NCBI GenBank assembly: GCA_021018995.1
Contig: CM037593.1
Coordinates: 43,599,810-43,663,809 of the forward strand
Direction of reading: 5' to 3'
DNA: 64,000 bases
Source: Chloranthus sessilifolius
Taxonomy: Eukaryota > Streptophyta > Magnoliopsida > Chloranthales > Chloranthaceae
Shown: positions 11,334-22,549 of the stretch, piece by piece
How positions within the stretch are numbered: the stretch's first letter is position 1
How the letters are laid out: each line of letters opens with the position of its first letter
Translations under genes and position numbers: made by a program
Notes under the pieces: generated by a model
Databases searched by the model: none
What the model was told of the DNA's origin: nothing
What the model saw: only the letters and a program-made list of their open reading frames with translations

Positions 11334-11790
11334 CCCACAGTTGTGTCCATGTTGTACTATATTACTTTCGTTTCTTCAATTGTTTTTAGGAAATTGTAGT
11401 GTCTCGATGGGGTCTGAGTCTGTTGGGTTTGATAGAGTTTATGTGGGGTTGGTATGATTACTTCTTCTTCTGCGATTTGCTGATTTTTGAATTGAAAGCA
11501 TACTGTTTGAATATTTTTGATGAGTATGCTGCACTGCATGAATTGCTCCCTGTTTGGTACTAAGCCCTCGCGCATTCCAAATTGAGATTTGGGAAGCTCT
11601 CGCGCAATTCACATATAGTATTTATTACACCGTCGTGAGCTTCAACAAATGCTGCAGAGCCTCTCGCGCACTGCAAGCTGCAACATCCATCATCATGAGA
11701 TTCCGTTCCTATCTCACGATCCCCATGCTCAGCTGCGCGAGTCACATGCATTTGTCATTTCCCACGCTGATTGCTGTAACTTTTCACTTC
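11334..11790 (+). promoter_or_regulatory. A2 post-pol word array; accessory ORF deleted
   Basis: The CG-word array lies at about 11566-11745 (CTCGCGCA twice, several decayed forms). At about 11791 the sequence jumps from CACTTCCCA straight to CCACCTTTGAACC. This removes roughly 550 bases that in A1 and A3 contain the TATA-like box and the accessory ORF. The joint has a short shared CCCA. Confidence 0.65.
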
Positions 11791-13479
11791 CCACCTTTGA
11801 ACCAGTGAGGACACTGCTCCTCATAGGTTTGGGGGTGTGGTAGGCAGATCCTGGCAATGGAATAGTTAACCTAAGTGCAATAGAATCATGTGAGTAAGAT
11901 GGAAATGGGTCATGTTCATTGGAGAATCAGAAAAATAATGAAATTAAAAATTTTTTCCAGACTTTACGCATTACAAACTTTTAAATTTTCACATTTCCAT
12001 GATGAGATCACCAAGGAAACTCACTTGTATCAGCACTTAGTGAATCATTAGAGAGAGAAAAAGGTAAGGACATACTTAAGAATTCAAAGGAAGACCATAA
12101 CCAGTGAGATTTGGGCCTATACAAAAAAATTTTCTTTGAGGAGTGACTAAGGCAATTTCTTCTAGCTCTAAGGACTGGCTGAGTCACTGTGCTCACTAGA
12201 AGTTAGGCAACTCCAAGTTTAAACAACTGACAGAACTCATGAGACTTAGGAAAGGATCAAGGCCTTCTCTTGGACAGTTTGAGCCTAAATAGACCAACCT
12301 TAAGCAACTGCCCTTGTCCATACCGCCTTTGAGCTTTAAATCCTAAATTTCCTCAAAATGCACCTGAGTACTTGCACCTGATCCTATGAACCTGATTCAG
12401 CCTACCCTCACTCTGAGAATTCAGAAGGTAAAGGAGAAAGAGTTGAAGATGGACTAGCGATGGTCAACACTAAGTGAATGGAGAAAAAGTATCTCAAAAT
12501 TCTGACAGTATGGTAACTGAGAAAACGGTGGCATTTCAAAAAAGCAAAAACAAAATAAAAAGAAGAAAAATGCATAAAAAAGAAACAAAAACAATAATGA
12601 AGAGGAGTAAGAGAGGAGTCAAGAGGGAACTTTCATTGGGAAAATCGAAATCAAGAAGAGAAACTGATCACTTCAAATCTAAAAACCTCAATGAAGATGA
12701 AAGGAGCTGAATTAAAGAAGGTGAAGTCATGAATCACCTCCTTCACCTACTGATTTCTCAATTTTGAACCCCTTTTCAACCTTCCATTCTTTTTAACCCC
12801 ACTCTATAAGCCACATTATAGCCCAGTTAAAATCCCTTGAGATCAAGAGTTGAATGAGCTATCATGTGGAGACAGAGAGTTGTTCAATCTATGGTGAGGA
12901 TCTGTCAATGATGCCAGAACTTCAGAGCTATGCCAATGCTCATGCTTACAGACCCATTTGGGGGATGTAACTGCTCTTGAGCTTGGGAGAAAATGAAACA
13001 CCTCAACAATTCTTTATGAGAGTATGCCCTGGAGAGTTTTGGGTCTGTTCTTGAATGCATTTGGTGTGACCTATAACCTAATTTTTGATCTAGTGATGAG
13101 CTCAATGTTGACACACCTGTGTAGCGTCTCTGGTGTAAACTGATTGGAAATGCTGTGCTTTCTTGAGAAGCTTATATTGTTTAAATTTCTGTGCAGCACT
13201 GGTGTCTGAATTTCTTATATTCTTACTGATTCAAGGGTGAACTAACTCTATTTCTTGACTGCTCACTTGATAATAATGCACTTTTGTTAACTGTCTCATT
13301 GAGAAGTTTGTGGGTGTCTTCACTGAAAACCCTCAGGAGACTTCACTCCTCCACTAGGGATCACCTAGGGGTTTAAAAGGCTAGGTACATGCGCTAAATG
13401 TATCCGTGCTCCCTACAAAAGTGGCATTTAATTTCTGTAGTTATTTTAGTGTAGCTTTGCAAAGGGATTAGCAAAGATT
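11791..13479 (+). other. A2 non-coding 3' internal region
   Basis: No convincing gene. The internal polypurine-like AGGTTTGGGGGTGTGG is at 11825-11840. The A-rich stretch 12474-12710 is open here and would encode a lysine/arginine-rich peptide, but its only ATG in frame is at 12510 and nothing supports translation. Confidence 0.55.
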
Positions 13480-13492
13480 ATGTTTGGGGGTG
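13480..13492 (+). other. Polypurine tract of A2
   Basis: ATGTTTGGGGGTG abuts the TGTTAAG of LTR2. Confidence 0.7.
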
Positions 13493-14402
13493 TGTTAAGA
13501 CCTGAAAACTACCACCTTTCACCCCTTAACTTAACCTGTGATGAGACCCTTAGCCCTTTAATAAATGTTTGTTAAGCTATTTTTGTAGGTAATAAACGGC
13601 AGTGCAATAAGGCCATAAATCCTGCTAAGGAGCCTGTTTTGACCCCAGAAGACCCTCAGAAGAATGAGCCATGAATCTGGACTTGAGGTAAGCCTCGCAC
13701 AGCTGACAAAGCTCCAAAGGATTCAAGAATTTAGGCTTTGCGCAGTCCTCACTACGTTCCCCAGGACTTAACAACAACTTCTTACGCATTTGAGTGACAG
13801 ACTAGCTTTAAAATCCTACCTCATGCAGCTGTCGTGCAGTAGCCGTAAGATGCAAATGTCAAAGGAGCTGTCACGCAGTTCAGAAAAACCTCAAAGCTAT
13901 CGTGAGGATTCTCGCGAAGATCTGTCAAGAGAACCTCTCGTGCAGTCTAAAAATTATCAAAGCCTCGCGAGGATCCTCGTGAAGTTCCATTAAGAAGTGA
14001 ACTTCTCGCGCAGTTCTTGCGCTGTTCTGGAAGAAAGCAGCCTCGCGAAGCCAGAGTTAGCCTCGCAAACATCAATTGTGAAATGGAATGCTCGCACAGT
14101 TCCCGCGCTATTCACAAGTAGCAATCCAACTTCGTGAAGCTTAATCCAGTGAGAGCGCACCAACCTCGCGACAGCTGAAGCTTCAGAGTTAAAGTCAACC
14201 ACACGAAGAATAGAGCTACCATGCGACGAGTCTGGGAAATGATGGCTACCTAGCGACGCTCTAAACTTTAACCTTCCATCACTTCAGCAGAGGACTTTAT
14301 GGGAATTTCCAAGGATTAAGGCACGCACTCCCACACTCGAATCTTCATGCACGCGCCTCGAGGCATCTAAGGATCATTAATAGGCCACATGGCATCGCTA
14401 AA

Positions 14403-14450
14403 ATTAGGGTTTCCTAACCCTAATGCGCCACCACACCACCGCTATATAAA
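14403..14450 (+). promoter_or_regulatory. LTR2 core promoter: inverted telo-box and TATA box
   Basis: ATTAGGGTT at 14403-14411, spacer TCCT, AACCCTAAT at 14416-14424, TATATAAA at 14443-14450. Sequence and spacing match LTR1 closely. Confidence 0.7.
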
Positions 14451-14946
14451 CCCAAACTTAGTTTAGGTTTAGGAGCCCAGACTTTATCCCTGATACGGGA
14501 TCTAAGATCATTTTCTTTTCTGTTCTTCTGTAGTTGTAAGTAGTTTTCTTTTTTTCTTTTACTTTCTCTCCATAGTCTAGCACTTGCTGGCTATGCCTTT
14601 GTATGTATTTTTGGAACTAGTTTAATGGATGTTTTGTAATAGGATATGTACTTTTATGGGATGTGTGTGAATGAGAGTTGCTCTGTGCAAGGCTGCTGCC
14701 TTGGGATCCGCCATTGCTTTGGCTGTGATTCAAAGCATTGGAAGACTGATTCTAAGGATCCATTCAGATCCAAGTGCCCTGTGTGTCTAGGCTATCATGG
14801 TCCGATACGGCCTTAGCCCCACCACAGGACCCACTAGATCTGAAATCCCCATGGGAGCCTGTGCTGGTAGCCTTGTGACCATGGTGGTGGCAGCAATATT
14901 ACTGTTCTGTTTTGGACTCTATGAGGAGGATAGCCTCTACGATAGT

Positions 14947-14968
14947 CTGTGACCATTCAAGTGCACAG
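14947..14968 (+). other. LTR2 hairpin motif, first copy
   Basis: Here the descending arm reads TGC-ACAG, so one of seven pairs is lost. Confidence 0.4.
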
Positions 14969-15376
14969 GCTATAGCCTTAGGGTGAAGCCAATCTGCAGG
15001 ATCCAAGATGGATTCTTGTTCTCTACACATGTACTTGTAGCCTTGTGGGAGATTGTACAGAGGCAGACACCCCTATATTTGTATAGACCCGCCATCAGAT
15101 GTTAGATCTGATTTGGTTATGGAAATTGTAGGGCTGTGACTGGACCATTATAGTCCCACTCAAGCAATGGACAGCTAGATCGAAGGTTGTACTCTTCCCT
15201 TGCTTGTTTTATGTGTTTGGGCTAACATGATCCTATACCGCCCTAGCCCCACACATAGAGCTTTAGAGGTTGAGGTTTCCTATGAATTCTTGAGCTTGTA
15301 GCCTGGATGAAGTAATGCCTGCAATGATTAACTTGTTTTAACCCATCTCTGGACTGTGGTTCCCCTATGGGATAGT

Positions 15377-15398
15377 CTGTGACCATTTGAGTGGACAG
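15377..15398 (+). other. LTR2 hairpin motif, second copy
   Basis: All seven pairs are kept; the loop is TTTGAG. Confidence 0.5.
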
Positions 15399-15910
15399 GT
15401 TATAGCCTTAAGGGATTGGATAATGGCACAGAGATGGGTTGGATTCTTTCTCCTCAGTGGTGATAATGTAGCCATTGGACAGGATTTCTATAACATCATA
15501 TCTGAATCTGAGTTACAAAACTCCTCTGATCTAGACCCAATAGTATACTTCTCACCCTTTTATATTTATATTCCCACACTCCATCCATCTTCTCAACCCT
15601 TTCTGTTGTCAATTCATTAGGCTACCTTAGGATATTTAGAATAAGTGACCCTAAAATCCCTTCCTTTTAGGACTGTCAGATCTGTAATCAGATCTGGAGG
15701 GACTACTAGAGATGGCTCCCTTGGAGCCGTAGATCATCTTTTCCATGTGGGAAAAACTCTTACTTATCAAAACATGCTACAAAGGACCCTGTATCTTGCA
15801 GGTCTAGGATTTCTCAGTTGTGCTGATTCCATCCCCTGTTTTACTTTGATTTTAAATTGCTTTTACCACCAACAAATAAAGTAAGCACACTGGGAGTCAC
15901 AACAAGTTTT

Positions 15911-15928
15911 TGGCGCCGTTGCCGGGGA
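15911..15928 (+). other. Primer-binding site of A3 (tRNA-Asp type)
   Basis: TGGCGCCGTTGCCGGGGA, the intact form in this window, six bases after the LTR end. Confidence 0.85.
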
Positions 15929-16332
15929 TAAGATGATCTATTAGTAGACCCTTAGTTTTTGTATTTTTAGTATTCTTTGTAGCTGTGAATAATTGATACT
16001 GCTGATGTAATTTTGAATCTTTCTTACAGATCTAGACAGCAACAGAGAAGGACAGTGGACTGCATTTGGAGATTAGCTACCTCTGTTTGCAATTCTCTAA
16101 CCTTTAAAACTCAGTCTAGTTTCTTTAAAAATTCCATAGCAGTTATTTAGTATAGTTCTAAATTTATGTTTTCTTAAAATAGCTGTAAATTTGTTAGAAA
16201 ATTCTTCAAATCAAGTAAAATTTGCCTGCATGGAGTTGTCCCTGCTGGTGGTGTGTTTGTATGCTAGGTAGGAGACTTAGAAGGAACAGTCACACCACAG
16301 TTGAGCCCCCAATTGAATCTAAGACAGTAGTC
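15929..16332 (+). other. A3 untranslated leader
   Basis: No gene. It resembles the A2 leader, including the splice-acceptor-like TTTCTTACAG, but lacks about 52 bases present in A2 at 5741-5792. Confidence 0.55.
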
Positions 16333-18170
16333 ATGGGTGCAGAACAACCGAGAACCCTCAAGGAGTTGAATGCTCCAGATGACTATAACTCTCCATTTAG
16401 CATTCAATTCCCTGATGTTCAGGGGAATTATGAAATTAAAACTTCAATCATCCAGATGTTGCCCTCTTTCCATGGGCTTAGCAAGGAAGACCCTTACAAG
16501 CACATTGACCAGTTCTTAGCCTTGTGCACCACATTCAATATCGCTGGTTTGGGACCAGGGCCACTAGACTCAGGCTCTTTCCCTTCTCTCTGAAGGATAG
16601 GGCTAGTACCTGGTTGGCTACTCTTCTCAACAATGGCATCACTTCGTGGAAAGCCCTACAGACCAAGTTCCTGACAAAGTTCTTCCCTGAGACCAAACCT
16701 AGCCAATTGAGGAAGGCAATTCTTGCTTTTGCCCAATCCCCAACTGAGGATTTTAATCAAGCCTGGGATAGGTTTAAGGAAATGCTCAAACAATGCCCCC
16801 ACCAGAAGATCCCGGATTGGCAGCTTGTACAAAGCTTCTACAATGGGATTGATCAGAAAAATAGAGATATGGTTGATGCCTCTTGTGGTGGAACCTACAT
16901 GCACAATACTGCTGATGAGGCATGGGAATTGTTTGAAGTAATCAGTGAAAATGCTTTTCAAAAGCTATCCCTGGTAAGAACTAGTCAGGAGTCTGTGTCA
17001 AAAGTGGGGCCTGCTGCATTGTCAAGAGAAAAAGTTTATGAGGTGTCTGGGAATAATGACCTACAGCTGCAGATGGGAAACCTCTCAGAGAAGTTTGACA
17101 AATTAGTAACTGTGATGCAACCCAGAAGGGCTGCTCAAGTGGTGGAGTCATGTCTGATATGTTAGTCCCAACAACACACAGTAGAGGAATGTCCATCTGC
17201 AGGGCAATATCCTGAATTGGTATTGGAACATGCTGCTGCTGCGCAATCTTTTGGCCAGCAACAATCTGGTGGCTACAACTGACAGCCATTTGGATACCAG
17301 CACCAAAATGCTGGTTACCAATGGATAGACCACCCAAATCTGAGGTGGAGGCAAGACGATTATATGCAGCCCCAGCAAATGTTGGCCTTACCCCAAAGGC
17401 CACAGCAGCAGTTCAATCAGGGATATGCCCCTAGGTCTAATTAGAGCCCCATCAAGAATAAAATCAATTGGTCTTACCCCATCTCAACCTGAAATACTTC
17501 TTCGAGGACCGTGTCTTGATTTCATCAAAACTGGGTCCTGGCTCGGGACTGGAATTCTCATGGTCAAAGAATAAAGAAGATGGAAGAGCAGATAAACAAA
17601 ATTTCAAATGCCTTGGCTAGGAAAGATGAGGGGAGGTTACCTGCCAACCGGTTGCTAAGCCCAAGGGTCAGTTTTTAATTGCAGAAGCTTCCTCAAGTTT
17701 TGAGGGAACCAATGTTGTCACTACCCTAAGGTCTGGCAGGCTGATAGACAACCAGGTGGGTAACAGACCAGCAGAGGTCATTTCCATAGATTATTCGAAT
17801 GAGTGTGATGGGGATGTTGTTGGAACACAAAGGTTAAGAATTGCCTCACACCACCCATAGAGAAAAATAAAGAGGCGAGAGTTGAGCCTCAGCAGAAGAA
17901 AATAAGAAAATGAAAAAATAGAAGTTTAGTCATTAGCAAATGAGGAACCAAAGAAGACCTCACCGCCATTTCCTCAAGCTTTGGGTGGTCCTTTCCCTTT
18001 TGAGAAAGGGAATGCCCAGATGGAGGAAATGATGGAGACCTTCAAGCAGGAGAAAATCAATTTCGCCCTGCTTGAGGCAATTAAACAGGTCCCAGCCTAT
18101 GCAAAGTTCCTGAAAGACCTCTGTAGCCAAAAGAGAAAAGCTCAAGGCCATGTGCCCAAAAAAGTCTTTG
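16333..18170 (+). pseudogene. gag: A3 gag polyprotein, frameshifted
   Basis: This is a Gag core like A2's, starting at the ATG at 16333. A one-base loss near 16555 (ACCAGGGCC against ACCAGAGGCC in A2) shifts the frame. The second frame then runs open to 17163, where a TAG replaces CAG inside the zinc knuckle (17151-17192), one codon after its second cysteine. From 17440 to 17940 many small indels wreck the linker. The positions of A2's stops at 6132 and 6591 read TGG and CAG here, which shows the ancestral codons. Confidence 0.8.
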
Positions 18171-20490
18171 CAATTGATATAGTGAATTCTGTATTTAACA
18201 TATCAATGCCTAAGAAGTTGCAAGATCCAGGGATACCCACTATTCCCTACATAATTGGAGACCATACAATCGGGAAGGCCCTTTTAACTCGCCGCCACAT
18301 GGTATATCACAGCCTAGGTTTGGGGGAGCTAAAACTTACCCCCATTGTGCTAATGATGGCAAATAAATCTGAGAGGAGGCCTATGGGGATGATTGAGGAT
18401 GTCTTGGTAGGGGTAGAGAAATTCTTTTACCCTGCTGACTTCCTAGTTTTGGACATGGGCTGCAACAAAGGTACTAATCCCATACCTATTATCTTGGGCA
18501 GGCAATTCTTGGCCACTGCCAATGCATGCATTCAGTGCAGGTCTGGAGTTATGGAGGTAACTTTCGGACATATGAAAGTTGAGCTGAATGTGTACAACAG
18601 TGCAAAGTACCCTCAAGTAGACAATGAGGAGAGCTGCAAAGGGATGTACTAGAAGAAATTGTGGATGAAGAATTGCCCACTCTGCTGGAGTGGAGCAACA
18701 CTGTCAGGAATTTAGTTAAAGTCTGGGATATGGTGGAGGAAGAAAGCCCAGCTGTGATAACAAAAGACATGACCACATTGAAGTTTTTTGTGGGCTCAGT
18801 GCAGCATTCCATTTGGAAACCTACATTGCTGCCTCTTCCTCCAACCACCAATGCACCAATTTTGCCATCCACCCAATAGGCCCCTGATCTGGAACTCAAG
18901 AAGCTTCCAGAAACATTAAAATATGCCTTCCTTGAGAAAGGTGATAAGCTTCCTGTGATTATCTCCTCCTCTCTTACCAATGAGCAGGAAGAGGAATTAC
19001 TAACAGTTTTGAGGAAGCACAAAAGGGCAATTGGTTGGACAATTGCAGATCTGGGAGGAATAGATGCATCAATCTGCATGCATTGGATTCATCTTGAGGA
19101 GGGATCACTACCCTCCAGGGAAATGCAGAGGAAGTTAAATCCTCACATACAGGAAGTGGTCCTTAAGGAGATCATTAAATTGCTAGATGCAGGAGTGATT
19201 TACCCCATCTCTGATTCTAACTGGGTGGCACCTATCCAAGTGGTGCCCAAGAAATCTGGCATAACAGTTATTAAAACCGAATCTGGAGAGTTGAGACCAG
19301 AAAGGACCACTTCCCTCTCCCCTTCATTGATCAAATTTTGGACAAATTGGCTGGAGAAGCTTTTTACTGTTTTCTTGATGGGTACTCAGGGTACAACCTG
19401 ATCCCTGTGCATCCTCAAGACCAAGAGAAACCCACTTTTACCTATCCTTTTGGCACCTTTGCTTGCAGAAGGATGCCTTTTGGGCTGTGTAATGCGCCAG
19501 CCACTTTTCAGAGGTGTATGTATGCCATATTCTCTGATATGATTGACAAGTTTTTGGAGATTTTTATGGATGATTTTTCTGTCTATGAGGACAGTTTTGG
19601 CCAGTGTCTACAACACCTCAGCCTAGTTTTGCAAAGATGTGAGGAGACCAATCTAGTCTTAAGCTGGGAAAAGCGCCCCTTCATGGTAACACAAGGCATC
19701 GTGTTGGGCCATGTAGTCTCTAAAGAAGGGCTTGAGGTAGACAAGGCCAAAGTTGACCTCATTGCCAATCTGCCCCCTCCAAAAATAGTCAAACAAATTA
19801 GATCTTTCCTTGGGCTTGCTGGATTCTATAGGAGGTTCATTAAGGACTTCAGCAAAATTGCTAAGCCACTATGCCACCTGCTCTGCCAGGATGTGCCTTT
19901 CGACTTCTTGGCTGAATGTCTAAAGGCTTTGAGACTACTTGCTTACCGCCTATACCCGTGCACTATACCGCCTTTGAATTAATGTGTGATGCATCAGATT
20001 TGGCAATAGGTGATGTCTTGGGCCAAAGAAAGGATAAGCTGCATGTGGTCATTGCTTATGTCAACAAGTCACTTGCTGAAGCTCAGCTGAATTATACCAC
20101 AACTGAGAAAGAGCTTCTGGCAGTGGTGTATGTTGTTGACAAGTTCAGATCCTACCTGTTGGGATCTAAAACTATAATCTTCACTGACCACTCAGCATTG
20201 AAGTACCTATTGTCCAAGAAAGATGCTAAGCCCAGGCTGATTAGATGGATACTCCTACTGCAGGAGTTTGACATAGAAATCAAAGACAAAAAGGGTGTGG
20301 AAAATGTGGTGGCTGACCACTTGTCCAGAATTGTGTTGGAGAAGTGTTTTGATGGTCCTACAAATGATGCCTTCTCGGATGAGCAATTATTTTCAATCCA
20401 ATCCTTGGTCCCCTGGTTTGCACCCACTGTGAATTATCTTGTTATAGGAAAGATTCTTGCCCACTGGACCAAAATGGACAAAGACTAGTT
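18171..20490 (+). pseudogene. pol: A3 protease, reverse transcriptase and RNase H (pol), broken
   Basis: The protease keeps its flanks (ILGRQFLATANA), but the DLGASVN active site is replaced by unrelated residues at 18287-18310 (TRRHMVYHS), so it cannot be catalytic. In reverse transcriptase, 61 bases present in A2 (8860-8920) are missing at 19295/19296. This removes the CIDYRRLN motif and shifts the frame. FMDD is intact at 19563-19574. RNase H resumes after a frameshift near 19920 with DASD, TEKE, TDHS and ADHLSR. Stops occur at 18650, 18877 and near 20486. Confidence 0.8.
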
Positions 20491-21692
20491 TTTCTCACAA
20501 GTCAAATATTTTTTTTGGGAGGAACCTTGCCTATACAAGTACTGTGCAGACTAAATCATCCGAAGATGTGTTCTCGAAAGTGATGTCCGCAGTATTCTCG
20601 CCATGTGCCATGAAAATGCCTGTGGAGGCCACTTAAGCGAAAGAAAAACAGCTGACAAGGTCTTGCAGTGTGGGTTTTATTGGTCTTCTTTATTCAAAGA
20701 TGCATATACACACTGCAAGGCATGTGAGAGATGTCAAAAATTAGGAGGGCTGTCCAAAAGAAATTCAATGCCTTTGCAGCCCATCCTTATTGTAGAACTG
20801 TTTGATGTATGGGGTATAGACTTCATGGGCCCTTTTCCTCCTTCTAATGGTTACCATTTCATCTTAGTGGCAGTGGATTATGTTTCCAAATGGGTAGAAG
20901 CCATTGCCACAAAAACCAATGACAACCAGGTGGTCCTCAAATTTGTAAGGCAGAACATTTTCTCAAGATTTGGAACCCCTAGAGCTATTATCAGTGACGG
21001 GGGTAGCCATTTCTGTGAAATTTCAAAGCTTGCTCAAGAAATATTCTCATGACCCATAGGATTGTTACTCCTACCACCCATGCATAAGGGCAAGTTGAAA
21101 TTTCCAATAGGGAGATCAAGCACATCCTTGAGAAAACTGTAAAGACTGACGGGAGAGATTGGGCTGATCAGCTCAATGAAGCACTGTGGGCTTATAGGAC
21201 TACCCATAAGACTCCCATTGGAATGTCCCCATTCAGACTGGTCTATGGCTAGGCTTGCCATCTCCCAGTAGAGTTAGAACACAAGGCCTATTAGGCCATT
21301 AAAATATGAACCTAACTTCTGCTGGTCATGACAGGTCCCTGCAGCTGTCTGAATTGGACGAGCTGAGGATGGATGCCTATGCCAATGCCAGGATCTACAA
21401 GGAACAATCCAAAGCTTTCTTTGACAAGGGCTTATTGAGAAAAAGCTTTGTACCTAGTGGCAAGGTTTGGTTATTTAACTCCAAACTAAAATTCTTTCCT
21501 GGCAAACTAAATTCCCGATGGGAAGGTCCCTATATTGTCTTAAATGTGTCCCCATCTGGTGCTGTGGAAGTCAAGGATCTCCAATCTGGGAGGACCTTGA
21601 AAGTGAATGGTCAGAGGCTTATGCCTTGTCTTGAAAAACTGGCCGACCTTATGAACACTATTCATTTTCAAGGGACCCCTTCATCTACCTGA
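20491..21692 (+). pseudogene. A3 integrase, broken
   Basis: The zinc region (CHENACGGH ... CKACERCQ) and the first two catalytic aspartates ([15 protein letters not shown]) lie in one open frame, 20603-21052. The frame then breaks where a few bases around CTCATGACCC are lost. The region with the catalytic glutamate is degraded by small indels and a changed CCCATGCATAAGGG. The C-terminal part is open from 21306 to the TGA at 21690-21692. Integrase would act in the nucleus on linear cDNA; this copy cannot. Confidence 0.8.
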
Positions 21693-22300
21693 CCCACAGT
21701 TGTGTCCATGTTGTACTATACTACTTTCGTTTCTTCAATAGTTTTTAGGAAATTGTAGTGTCTCGATGGGGTCTGAGTCTGTTGGGTTTGATAGAGTTTA
21801 TGTGGGGTTGGTATGATTACTTCTTCTTCTGCGATTTGCTGATTTTTGAATTGAATGCATACTGTTTGAATATTTTTGATGAGTATGCTGCATTGCATGA
21901 ATTGCACCCTGTTTGGTACTAAGCCCTCGCACATTCCAAATTGAGAATTGGGAAGCTCTCGCGCAATTCACATAGAGTATTTATTACGCCGTCGCGAGCT
22001 TCAACAAATGCTGTAGAGCCCTCTCACGCACTATAAGCTGCAACATCCATCATCGCGAGATTCCGTTCCTATCTCGCGATCCCCTTGCCCAGCTGTGCGA
22101 GTCACATGCATTTGTCATTTCCCATGCTAATTGCTGTAACTTTTCACTTCCCAACTCACTCTCAATTAATTGCGACAACTTGGATGTTAATACACCGATT
22201 CATCTTCCACCATCCTCGTCTTTAAATACACAGGGAGCCCCTTTCATATTCATCTCATCCTTTCTCCTCTCACCCTAGCGGTCCTTCCCTAGTCCTAACA
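21693..22300 (+). promoter_or_regulatory. A3 post-pol word array and putative internal promoter
   Basis: No gene. The word array at about 21926-22095 keeps more CGCG than in A1 or A2 (for example ATCGCGAGATT and ATCTCGCGATC where A1 has CACG). TTTAAATACA follows near 22221 and then a CT-rich leader up to the ATG at 22301. Confidence 0.5.
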
Positions 22301-22549
22301 ATGGCAGATGACAAGCCTAATGCTCTGCCTAACAAATTCTATCCGATGTGGTTGGAACTGCCCCCACCTAAAGAGCCGGACCCCCTACAATTCCTCTGGG
22401 ATGAATACGTGGAGGCTCAGCAGATCCTGGCTAAGGAGGAGAAGGACAAGCACCAGAGAAAGAAGAAACAACGAAAGATAGAACCATCCCCATCCCCTGC
22501 CCCCTCCACTCAACCGCTTCCACCACCTTCTGAGCCCCCACATCCTTGA
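22301..22549 (+). CDS. A3 accessory ORF after pol, intact, 82 residues
   Basis: The ORF is complete from ATG to TGA. It encodes a hydrophilic protein without signal peptide or membrane segment. The N-terminal part has MADDKPNAL, FYPMWLEL and PPPKEPDPLQF; the middle is charged (LAKEEKDKHQRKKKQRK) and could act as a nuclear localisation signal; the tail is proline/serine-rich. I recognise no family. It is separated from pol by about 600 bases that hold a TATA-like box, and it is followed by T-rich sequence with AATGAAA. A1 has the same ORF with one stop, and A2 has lost it. Translation is inferred from conservation only. Confidence 0.45.
   Translation: MADDKPNALPNKFYPMWLELPPPKEPDPLQFLWDEYVEAQQILAKEEKDKHQRKKKQRKIEPSPSPAPSTQPLPPPSEPPHP

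Larger units (their letters stand above)
13493..15904 (+). repeat. LTR2 of family A (3' LTR of A2, 5' LTR of A3)
   Basis: It runs TGTTAAGACC to GTCACAACA, 2412 bases. It contains the CG-word array (about 13690-14240), inverted telo-box (14403-14424), TATATAAA (14443-14450), the two repeated units and a U5-like end with GATCTGGAGGGACTACTAG and CTTGCAGGTCTAGG. Its first 120 bases differ from LTR1 at about five positions and from LTR3 at about one, so LTR2 and LTR3 look more recently related. Confidence 0.9.

Noticed and set aside
12474-12710. Open frame for a very basic 78-residue peptide, also open at 23377-23613.
   Set aside because: It starts only with GTG, the first ATG is 12 codons in, A1 has a stop, and the bias follows from A-rich sequence. 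No promoter-like signal precedes it.
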